Assembly: GCA_037783545.1 (NCBI GenBank)
Contig: JBBELK010000368.1
Span: forward strand, 434,001-498,000
Direction: 5' to 3'
Source: Henricia sp. BOLD:AAB3569
Taxonomy: Eukaryota; Echinodermata; Asteroidea; Spinulosida; Echinasteridae
DNA length: 64,000 bases
A program made the translations under genes and the position numbers. Below, in pieces: positions 54,593-64,000 of this stretch. The notes beneath the pieces were generated by a model, which saw only the letters and a program-made list of their open reading frames with translations, was not told the DNA's origin and searched no databases. Each line of letters begins with the position of its first letter. Position 1 is the stretch's first letter.

Positions 54593-55578
54593 AATTGCCG
54601 AAAAATAGCAAATCGTCGTAAATCGTGGTAGGTCTTCGATATGGATCGTAGCTATTCGGTGCAAATCGGCAGCTTTTCGGGGAAGCCGACATGTGTACGA
54701 CTTGCGTACGGTACGCGTTTGACATACGTACAAAATGCTTATGGGTGCATAAATAAGCCCTTTGCGTGTTTGACATAGCGTACTTCCTTTCACATGCACA
54801 CTTGTATCTACTTGACCAGACTAATTTGTTATTGCTATGTGGTGAACGTGGCAGGTGTGAAGTACAGAATCAATACCGTGCTCATCGTAGAGGAGAATGG
54901 CATAAAGCAACCAGACTGTTGGTTGCTAGGCAATGGCGTGCACCACGTAGCAACAACAGCATAGTATGTGACTTTTTAAACTGCACCTTCATTTGCAAGT
55001 AAAGAATTTTGGCGCCAGATTGGGAATTTTTAAAAAATCTTTTACCGTTTAAAATCCTCGTAGGCATCTCGCGACACATGGCGGACCGTTAATATTTCGT
55101 GTTCGACAATTATACGAAATATGGCGGTTTTTTATTTCATATTCTCTCAAAATGGAGCGATTACTTTTCCGTATAAAATGACGCTTTACCACGCTCGACA
55201 AAAATCCACATACGGGCTTGCGGAGCGCGCGTCCCGGCCAAAAACACCTGCTGCATACGATCTCAACAACCTATCAGCTTTTTTTTGCCCGGAAAACACT
55301 GTCACTGCATGCACGGCGCGAGAAAATTAGAAGAAGCACCGCTTTGGCTTTTGGTCATGTCGTGGGCGCTTGACGGAAATCCATCTGGCAATATAGGATC
55401 AATAACTTAGGAAAAGACAAAATACGATCCTTGTTTATGATCAAAGGTTGTCCGGCCGGACGAACGGGGCTTGATGGGGGCGTATTGACTGGGGCCAGCG
55501 GGCGTGTATGCCGTCTTTTGTCGGTTCGAAGCCCCACGGCGTTTTGGGGCATAAACATTCCTAAACGCATTAAAGATG

Positions 55579-56122
55579 TACAGTCCGTGCGTTTTGGGTG
55601 TGACACCTCGAAAAATAAAATGTTTTTGAATTGATATTTTTTTTAGAAACATAACAGTTATTCGCTTTCAAATGAGACATCAACGGAACAATTCGACCAA
55701 TGTTTAGTTATCAAACAATTGCTGTTAATATTTTGAATTATTGGCAGTCCGCCAATAATTCAAGGCGTAGACTTGCCCAAGTCTGACCTCTTGTGCTCGG
55801 TCTGCAACGCGCAGCGCACAGTGCGCCCTCCGGACCAGTGGCCTGTCTTCCGTTTCCTCTGTCTCAGAAAGTAAGAGATTTGACAGGCCACCAGTCCAGA
55901 GGGCGCGCTGCACACACCGCGTCACAGACCAAACACGGGAATTCAGACCTGGCAAGTCTAGGCAAGGCGCTAAAATAGCCGTATAAAAACGGCGTTATTC
56001 ACAGGGTTTTCGATGTCTCAAAAACAAAGCATGATGTTTTTTTCGTTAAAATAAAGTAAATGCTTTAAAAATTCGTTCGGAGAAAAAAATCGACTTTGCT
56101 GAAAACCACGGACAATATAACG
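55579..56122 (-). mobile_element. R6 element, full-length copy
   Basis: It runs from ACAGTCCGTGCGTTTTGGGT to GCTGAAAACCACGGACAATA, about 544 bp. An internal pair of inverted GC-rich blocks (GCGCCCTCCGGACCAGTGGC and GCCACCAGTCCAGAGGGCGC) meets at about 55865. Confidence 0.85.
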
Positions 56123-57016
56123 TTTAGCACGTTTTTAAAAGTACATCTACATTTATAGGATATATTTGCGTTTATATCTCAAACGCTGTTTTTACATTGA
56201 AACAAAATTGCAACTTTTAAGCCAATTTAACTTTTCAATCCATAACCTGCATTGCAAGTGTAAAATGATAAATGAACGAGTCTGTTACTAGACTAGTCAG
56301 TGCTTGGTACCCAGACGTACATATGTAAAAAGAAGTGTTGTTAGCATGCATTCGCGTAGACTGGGTCCCGTCCCAATATATACCTATACAATCGACAAGA
56401 CGTCTGGATACTACGTAGGGAACGGGATCCAGTCTAGCATTCGCGATGGGCCTTAAGTTGGCCAAGTTAATTGCCTATACTGCTTACAATTACGTACGAG
56501 ACCATGGTAGCCGGCTATGTCATTGGTCAAAGAACTATTCATTATTTTCGGACGGTATAGCTATTAGTTCAGACGCAACCTTACAAAAATAGTTCGGAAA
56601 TGCAAACTATGCGGCCCAATGTTGCCTATCCCCTCATACTGTCACGTTAAATTAGCGGCATATCAAAGTTAACGTCCCAAATTTAGCCTCCGATATTGAG
56701 GATAGCGAAAGACTTATCGCTCAGTAGTCCTACTACGATGTAAAGTATTTGGTTTGCCTTGCCGCGCTCGGAGATCAATGTTTTAATGGATTCCTTTACG
56801 GGAAAACTCACCGAGGCGTTAGCTTTAAGCAACCGAATCTAAACGCTAAATGCCCCGGGATGTTTTATGAAGGACACGCGACCTCAGTTACGAACATTCA
56901 CATGGCCTTTTTGCAATTTCATTGCAAATTTAAGGTCAAGTGTCACGAGAGTACAGTCGTCACAAATTCAACTAATGGCTTGCACTGGTGTTACTGACCA
57001 AAACCGCTCATTGGTG

Positions 57017-57515
57017 AAAGATAGTATACATGATTGGTAAACCGTTACAACTAGTTTCATCTCGCTGTGTGATTGAAGATATGCATGATTAAAACCAACC
57101 TGAGCAAAAACCAGCTTCGTACTTTTGAGAAAACAGTCAAAAACTGGTTTACAGTCAATTCGCCCCAAAACCACTTCGCCCTGAACCACTTCGCCCTGAA
57201 CCACGGCCCGTGCACGAAGTTGTTTTGGGGCGAAGTGACATTTGGGCGAGGTAGTGTTTGGACGAAGTGGCCTTTGGGTGAAGTGCTTCAGTGCGAAGTG
57301 GTCCAGGGCGAGGTGGTTTTGGAACTAAACGAATTTACGTCTCGCGAGACGAAAATTATTGTTTTGCTCATTTCTCAAAAACTATAGCACTTCAGACAAA
57401 ACCATTTCAGGGGAAGTTTTCTAATGTCATCATGTTGATATTGTGTAAGTTATAGGCGTAAATCTGTGAACATTTCTAATTTTCGAGATTACCAATGATG
57501 TGTTCTAACTTTAAA
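57017..57515. mobile_element. R1 element, copy G
   Basis: It runs from GAAAGATAGTATACATGATT to ACCAATGATGTGTTCTAACT, about 499 bp, with both minisatellite arms short. Confidence 0.9.
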
Positions 57516-58395
57516 TTTACGACTACGTCACAAACATATTTCGCGAAAACGGCCGAATGTTTTCATACGAAGCCAGCAAATTTAAAGGAAATTGCTGTTT
57601 TAATTTTACTCAGCAAAAAAAGTGCACTATGCTTTCGAGCGTCTTATAAGTTTCTTCGAGTCCCAAATCTGCCGCGTGCACCCGGTCAAATTACATAGCA
57701 ACAACAATTTAGTGTGGTAATTTTGATACTAAGTGTGCATGTAAATGTACGTCAGACACTATTTACTAGGAAACATGCAAAAGCTTTTTGCTCACTTTGT
57801 TATCCAATCCCCAAATATCCATCGCGAATGTATCGTTTGCCGGTATATATACAGACAGACGGACCTACATCCACTAATATTTGATCTATATCAGTTTCAC
57901 AATCCCCCAAATTGGAACTGCCGTTTTCCTAACAGCTTTCGCGTGATCTCCTCTTGCGCATGCTCCATTGACGATAACCATCTAGCGTTGCCATGCCAAC
58001 GCAATTCAATCTTGTAAAAGACCACGCGCCTTGCTGTAAACTCTGATGTTGCCAATTTGCGCGAACTTTGAGGGGACTTTTTGAGCGGACAAAATCGATA
58101 ACAAATCTAATTTACTACAGTCCATGGATCTTGTTACGCGCGCTTCTGCTTTTTAGCGCGTCTGTTTTGTGCATAGTACTGTGACTGGCATGTTGTGGCA
58201 ATGTTCAGAATCACAGTGTGTTCGAATACTCTTCCGAAAAGGTTTTCTCTAAAACTGAACAGAGCTTTTTTTCGATTACGGAAGAAAATTACGAACCAGG
58301 AAAGTAGTCGCGATCTATTTTTTATAAAAAGAAAAATCATAATTTATTAAGTTACTTGTGTGTGCACTTGGGGACGATTTGTCCTGAAATTTGAT

Positions 58396-58590
58396 TTAAA
58401 GGGCCCGGAAATACTAAGTAACCTAACGCACAATTTTGCTGCATATGAGGGATTGTTTAGGAGGAAATACTGCATGTTTATTTTGATGTAAAATGAATAA
58501 AAGGTAGCGTTCTTTCAACTGTGAAATTTCTTCACAAAAACCGTCGGAAAAACTGGGCATGTCAGTTCAGGAACACACAGGAGAATTAGA
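58396..58590. mobile_element. R12 fragment
   Basis: TTTAAAGGGCCCGGAAATAC...GCTGCATATGAGGGATTG...CTGGGCATGTCAGTTCAGG matches the left part of 37319-37905. The right end is missing. Confidence 0.8.
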
Positions 58591-58876
58591 CAATTATAAA
58601 GATTTTTACCTGTGTACACAGCCAAATATCCGTGTTTACCTTTTTAACCCTCGGAGCTGCAAAGGGGAGCTTCTGGAAGGCACATTATTGTATTTTTGTT
58701 TAACTAAAAAACCTTTGGCCCAATTCCGCTCAAACTTCATGTAATCCTCAACTGATTACCCTAGTCTGTGCCCCTGTAGTCACCTTTACTGTTGAGTTCA
58801 CTTAACGGTCAGGCCTACACTGGGTAATCTTGACCTCAGGCCTAGGCCCATTGATCTGTGTACAACCGTACATGTA

Positions 58877-59503
58877 CTGAAACGCAAAAGAAACTTACCA
58901 CCTTTTTAGTCCTTTAAATAGCAACAATAACACTGCGTGTAGTAATGTGTGAACTTATTTGTGGACAATAGTGTCCTCACTGTCGGACCAAACGGTGTCT
59001 GAAGGTCACTTGAACCTTCAATGGTCACTTCATGGCACAGCTGTTGAACAGCTGTTTTGACTGTCGGTGATTAGCCAAGGGGTATGGGATGATTGTAATG
59101 AGCTGCACGTGGTGTCTTGATGTTGGCTTTAAAAAGGCCAGTGCAAAATGGGTATTTCAAGCAACATGCCACGATTGTCGGGGGATCAACGGCAGCGTGC
59201 CCTGGGCATGCTGCAGACATTGAGGACTGAGTGGGACAGAATCCAGCAGCAATCCATCCAAAGACTGGTAGGCAGTATGCTCCGACGATGCACTGCCTGT
59301 ATCCAAATCAATGGTGGCCACACACGCTTTTGAAAGGGGACTGACATTGCACCCTCTTCTGTTCTTTACTGTAGAACAAACTGATGAAATGGTGTATCAA
59401 TAAAATGCCAATGTTTCAATTAGCAATTGTTGGTTTGTTTTATTTTGAACTGTTACAATTTCATTACATTTTAAACAAGTGGTAAGTTTCTTTTGCGTTT
59501 CAG
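58877..59503 (+). mobile_element. Tc1/mariner-like element, internally deleted
   Basis: CTGAAACGCAAAAGAAACTT at the left and AAGTTTCTTTTGCGTTTCAG at the right are perfect inverted repeats, extended by ACCAC/GTGGT and flanked by TA. It is 627 bp, about 1 kb shorter than a normal Tc1-type element. It keeps a short in-frame transposase remnant (59148-59333) and an AATAAA-like signal (CAATAAAATG) at about 59397. Confidence 0.93.
59148..59333 (+). pseudogene. Tc1-like transposase, N- and C-terminal ends joined
   Basis: A 61-codon open frame. Residues 9-22 (MPRLSGDQRQRALG) look like the start of the N-terminal helix-turn-helix DNA-binding region of Tc1-like transposases. Residues 28-61 (EWDRIQQQSIQRLVGSMLRR..., ending NGGHTRF) match the usual C-terminus 'W..IP...I..LV.SM.RR..A.I...GGHT.Y'. 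The whole DDE/D catalytic core and most of the DNA-binding region, about 280 residues, are gone. Yet the junction keeps the frame and ends on a normal stop. It cannot be an active transposase. It may be a defective copy carried along by relatives. Whether it is transcribed is unknown. Confidence 0.85.
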
Positions 59504-59505
59504 TA

Positions 59506-61636
59506 TATATGTTCTTTGAGTAAGGCCGTGCCTTAAGCAGCTATCAATCATCCGACTGCGGGCCCAGTAAACAGCTGTGTCTTGAGGGGATCTCTGTTTA
59601 TCTATTTAGGCCATTATAGAAAGGATTGTGTCTGCCAAACAGTGTTATTTACGCGTTATACAAAGTGCCTTCCGGAGTCTCCCCTTGGAGCCTCCGTTCA
59701 ATTTTTGGGCGGTGCTTCTCCGAGGGTTAAGACTTGCTTAATAATTATGCTGAACGCTTTTTCGTTCTTAAACCTGTGAAAATGGGTGCAAAGACGTCTT
59801 TAAGTGCATTTTGGCAGAACAGTTTTCAAAATCCACATTAATTTAACATTATTTTCATTATATCCCCGAAGTCCATTTCATGCAGATATACTTAGATGTA
59901 ATTTAATTATAGACCAGAAAAGAGGTTTTCAATATTGCAAGTATCTCCGAAATGGGAATAGATTAGATCGAAAGTGCGTATCCGATATTCAGCTGGGGAT
60001 CATTGATACTCATTCGGTGTTCTAAGACACGTGCGTTTAGCATCTCCGCTCAGATTACAATCTTGAAAGTCCATTTCGACTGGATATTAATGGAGCGCGC
60101 AAACACGAGCCCGTACGCGCGCTGTTTACGCGAATTGTCAAGTGTCCATATCTGGACCCCAAAAATAGCGCACGGCTTCAATTTTGATCAGAAAAAAAAC
60201 TCTTTCATGTTCGCCGCGGTTTGACGCCCCTACATTTGCATTATCGTGTGTGAGATGGATGGGCTTGATTGGGCCGCAAAAATGGCGGTGTCCGTTCATA
60301 ACCGGACTCCCGCCGAATTAGGAAATAGGCGGGAAGTTTGTTCCTTTCGATCATTGTCAAGCATATTCACGACATAGAACACCATTTCCCCAGGCGAAAA
60401 CCTCGACAAGACATTATTTTATGCGCAAAGCATTCCGGCCATAATTGTACCAAATAGGGCCTAAGCCATCCGCCGACAAGGAAACCAGAATTTAGTCATT
60501 TCAAATAAATTAGACAAATTTATTTCAAATAATATATTTCGTACTCTTTAAGGATGCCGTTATTTTTCTTTCCAACAAACACAAATATGCACATGATAAC
60601 AAAGACTGGAAAACCTTTAGGCGCACTGGGCAACAAGCGATTTTCGTATAATATATGACGTAAACCACTTTGACGACAAACTGTCGAACATAGAACTCTT
60701 TCTCAAATTTATCTTTTTTTTTAAAGAATATTTTTAATATTTTCTTTGAAATCTGACCTTTGTATCTGATCTACAACACTAATGGCGCCCACAGTCGAAC
60801 TACATTAATCTTGTCTAGTTCCGTCCCGAGTTCCGTTTCAAGACACGGCGATAATCTCGCCGTGTAAAGTTTGCTTCATAACCAGGCTACATTCACACCA
60901 TCGTGTCTCCCCTAAAATCTCGTTAAAAATGACTGGAGCCAAAAACACTCGTGACGATCTCCAAATACAAGAAACTGAGGAATAAATATTAATTAGGATT
61001 TCAACGCCTTCAATGCCTGGTTATTCTGAGCGGTATCGGATGAAGAAATCGAAACCTGGGCTTCGCGGGAATAATCAGGGTTTCTAGACAGACGAGCGAG
61101 AACACGGTGCGTCAGAATCTATAAATTTTGCTTCGTGACGCGAGTGGAGACCGTTAGTTGACGGGAGTTTTCGGCAGTTTGGACGAACGCGTGCTTATAC
61201 GGTTGTTGAACAACTGAAGACGTCAGATACGGTATCAAACAAGAAACACAGTTTTATTCAACTATCAATTCTTGATCAGAACAAAGGTTTGTTAAATACA
61301 AGCTAGGCACTGATCGACGTATCACTTTGGAATAGACCATTTGCTTGATAGATTTGCATAAGTCTGGAGTCACGCCTTATATTTACATAAATGCTGGAGT
61401 GACTCAAGCACCATACTATATCTGGCAAATCGGGCCCGTTTCAAGGGAGTGCACGCTGGCACATGGTAACCGTGCGGTACCTGAAATACCTCGCACATTA
61501 CTCTATGTATTTCTAAGCTAGACCTTGTTGAATGAAGATGTTGATCAGCAACTTCAAACCAGTCACATAACCCAAAATCGTTTCTCTACTTTTAAAGTTG
61601 ACATCGATTTCAACGGCTTTAATTCCCTTCCAAAGG
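59506..61636. other. Long stretch with few repeats; CpG and NRF/YY1/E2F-like words
   Basis: No repeat partners in the window. 60265-60340 holds AAAAATGGCGG (YY1-like) and GGCGGGAAG (E2F-like) around an inverted CGGTGTCCG/CGGACTCCCG. This could be a promoter or regulatory segment of a neighbouring gene. No exon was recognised to go with it. Confidence 0.35.
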
Positions 61637-61805
61637 ACGGAGCAATTGTTATAAAGTACCTTGCCAAGGGCACAGATACCACGACCGGGTTTCAAACCCG
61701 CAACCCCAAGTTGCCCCTCAACCCTAACACTTCTCAATCCTCCCAAATTAATATGATTTTACATACACCCTAGAGTCAACGACCTAAACCACTCGGCCAC
61801 GATGC
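61637..61805 (-). repeat. tRNA-Leu/Ser-like SINE
   Basis: On the minus strand: head GTGGCCGAGTGGTTTAGGTC (box A), TTGCGGGTTTGAAACCCGG (box B), then TGTGCCCTTGGCAAGGTACT. Same family as 25347-25734, with a different interval between box A and box B (about 75 bp, longer than in a tRNA). Confidence 0.85.
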
Positions 61806-61837
61806 ACCTATGAACGTAATTGTACAAATTAGCCTAT

Positions 61838-62090
61838 TACGGACGCGGGGCATATAAATCAACCTATTGCGGACACGATATAGACAAATCGGTCAATTGC
61901 GGACGCGGGACACACAAACCAGCCCATTGCGGACGCGGGACACACAAACCAGCCCATTGCGGACGCGGGACACACAAACCAGCCCATTGCGGACGCCGAA
62001 CAGACAAACCACCCCATTGCGGACGCACGCGGGGCTCGCAAACCAGTCAATTGCGGACCCGCTACACACAAACCACCCCATGGCGGACCC
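61838..62090. repeat. 30-bp tandem array, about 8 units
   Basis: The unit CATTGCGGACGCGGGACACACAAACCAGCC has three identical units in the middle and diverged ones at the edges. Because 30 is a multiple of three, one frame reads as decapeptide repeats (CGRGTHKPAH, 61820-62128), and another reads as TRDTQTSPLR. No splice or start context supports coding. Confidence 0.93.
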
Positions 62091-62404
62091 GCGACAGATT
62101 ACGTTTGACATCTGCTACGTGCCACTGAAAGAAATCCTCGCATTATTGATTTCAATCTTTTTTCTCACTAAGATGCATGCACGAGCTCGTGCTTTCATGA
62201 GGTAGTTTGCATTTTTATCACTAGAGTGTCTCAAGAAGCGAAGAGAAGTCGAGTGAAAATAACCGCGAAGAAATCGATTGAAATAAGTATCACGTTTTGT
62301 ACTACATTATGTATGAGTGGACTTGGCAATGGCTGTATAGGCTGTATACACAAGAGGCAATCATTTATACGTATGTCTATCAAATTCAGTTCGTTCACAT
62401 TCAT

Positions 62405-62730
62405 CTTAAAGAAGCGTGTTGAGATTTTAACCTAACAATGATATAATATACCATCCGTATAAAATACTATCCATGAGAAGAAAACGGGAAATTTGCAATC
62501 TCCAATTTCGATGTGAAAGCAAAAAGGTTGGTGTAACTACTGCACTGCTTTATGGAACGGATAAATTAGTGTACAAAACATCGGCGTTTTTGGACGATAT
62601 CCTTAGAAAATATATGGATTGAGAACACGAAATATCAGAAATATGGTAATGAAAAAAATATGATAAATTATATGATTCAAAATCTCAACACTTGGGTGAT
62701 CATGAAGTGACATGGACACGCTCCTTTAAA
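62405..62730 (-). mobile_element. R2 element, copy 6
   Basis: It runs from TTAAAGAAGCGTGTTGAGAT to CATGGACACGCTCCTTTAAA, about 326 bp. Confidence 0.88.
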
Positions 62731-63713
62731 TGTAGATTGCAGGCTTAAACCGCATATTGTACATATTTTGAGTTGAAATCTTCTAAAAATCGAATGTTTG
62801 AAATGTACTTTAGCACAAGTATGACGTCATAATGACGTCAAACTTTAAGCTTATTTCGGGTTTAAGTTTGTTTAGGCCTATACATTTGGCATCAGTTTAT
62901 GAAAATACAAATTTCCGATAATTCAATCACAAAACAGAGAGCTTGTGAATTATATGTACACCTACAGGAAACAAAAATAGTGTTTATACTTTGCAAACGG
63001 GGATTATAGGCCTAATGCTTTCATCATTTATCGATCTGTGTATTATATTACATTTATTAATTGCTGATAATTTATATTTTAAAAATTTTTTAAATGTATG
63101 TGTCTTCAGAATTACACAAGGCATAATCTTTCCACGCCTTCCAAATAGCCACTTAAAAATCGCAGGGCGCTGCCCACGTTTTGCCCGATCGCCTCTTTCA
63201 GTTCACTGAAGCTATAATCCCCATGGGAATCGATTCCACGTGATCGATTTCATTCGCATCCGGTAACCCATGCATGTATTATGCGCGCACTTCAGCGAGT
63301 ACTCGACACCAGGAAATGATCGACTTTCAAAACGCCTCGGGTATCGATTATGCTCCTATAATATATCTTATACGCGCAGTTTGCGTTCTTCCACGAAATC
63401 AGATAAATCCCGCGGATAACTTCTCGCTTGGGACTTGCTAAATGCACTTGTTTCTTGTTACTGGCGCAGTCTTCGCTGTTGCTCGATTTTACCTAAGGGT
63501 GCTTAGAAATGTAGAAATCTTTTTGTTATAACACGAATCTTCTATTATCAGTATGCACAGGGAATTAGGGCTTGGGAAGTTGCCCTTTTTAAAATAATTA
63601 TCTTAATGTTAAATTTGTTTTAAATATCGATTGTTGAATGCAGTGAACTTGTGGATAACAATGCACGGATATTGATCAATCACTTTGGAGTAACTTTCAA
63701 GACTGTTCCCTTT

Positions 63714-63927
63714 CAAAGCGGAAATAATTCAACACTGATAATTTTGCCATCAACCCTGAAAAACAAGTCTCAACATTTTTAAAAACTTGCCAACAAAAGC
63801 ACGGTATGCCAGTTTCAAACAGTCTATCAACATGTAAAAGTCATGCCAACCTTTTTTTTCTTGCGCAACATTTGCGAAAATATGCGTCAACATTAAATTA
63901 TCAGTGTTGAATTATTTTTTCGCTTTG
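63714..63927. mobile_element. 214-bp MITE at the window end
   Basis: CAAAGCGGAAATAATTCAAC...ACTGATAATTTT is mirrored by AAATTATCAGTGTTGAATTA...TTCGCTTTG. The inverted ends are about 32 bp. Confidence 0.9.
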
Positions 63928-64000
63928 GCGTGCCATAGTATGGACACAGTAATGGCGGATAGCAACCGGTTGTCAAGCCAAGTGAAACCCAAGAATTGAA

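Noticed and set aside
54840-54970. Exon-like frame (GVKYRINTVLIVEENGIKQP...) after a GTGGCAG acceptor-like word
   Set aside because: Could pass as a terminal exon but does not continue the Tudor fold, and the interval is also open in another frame.
56749-56997. 82-codon frame in a repeat-poor stretch
   Set aside because: Ordinary composition, but no recognised domain and no supporting signals. Kept only as something to test with RNA-seq.

Overview
This is nuclear DNA from an animal, almost certainly an invertebrate. It has spliced exons with GT-AG junctions and introns of up to about 25 kb. It is packed with short non-autonomous DNA transposons, tRNA-derived SINEs and tandem arrays, and has no operons or bacterial-type coding density. 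The repeat style (SINEs with a tRNA-Leu/Ser-like head, MITEs with TTAAAGG-type termini, a family with GGGCCAATTTCATAAAGCTG termini) reminds me of marine invertebrate deuterostomes such as echinoderms or hemichordates. That placement is an impression from memory and is not proven here.

One protein-coding gene can be supported. Seven internal exons on the + strand (1105-1224, 2573-2656, 3678-4007, 4443-4590, 9844-9979, 18497-18689, 43668-43802) join in a consistent phase chain into 382 uninterrupted codons. They encode the end of one extended Tudor (eTud) domain, a linker of about 60 residues, and most of a second eTud domain. This is a Tudor-domain protein of the TDRD/RNF17 type, a family known mainly from germline piRNA-pathway granules. 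The 5' exons lie before the window. The 3' end was not found: no convincing exon is visible from 43.8 to 64 kb, so either a very long intron follows or a short last exon was missed.

Everything else is intron or flank built from repeats. 0-5 kb: a 120-bp tandem repeat, a foldback hairpin, and transposon copies that start 20-30 bp after two splice donors. 5-10 kb: palindromic elements, then a 1-kb array of 7/14-bp units that reads open in all six frames and ends 140 bp before exon 5. 10-18 kb: nested elements, including a Tc1-like MITE whose empty site is preserved elsewhere in the window. 18.7-43.6 kb (intron 6): a 620-bp minisatellite inside a transposon copy, two tandem arrays of tRNA-like units, SINEs, and several nested insertions with clear target-site duplications. 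43.8-64 kb: more MITEs, a 20-bp array, a Tc1/mariner element with an internally deleted but in-frame transposase, and a 30-bp array.

No new gene system is evident. The most distinctive material is structural: a transposon family (called R1 here) that carries an expandable minisatellite, tandem tRNA-like arrays with box A kept and box B lost, the all-frames-open 14-bp array, and an inverted pair of one repeat family (R6) sitting just inside both ends of the 25-kb intron. Repeat families are labelled R1, R2 and so on only for cross-reference within this annotation.
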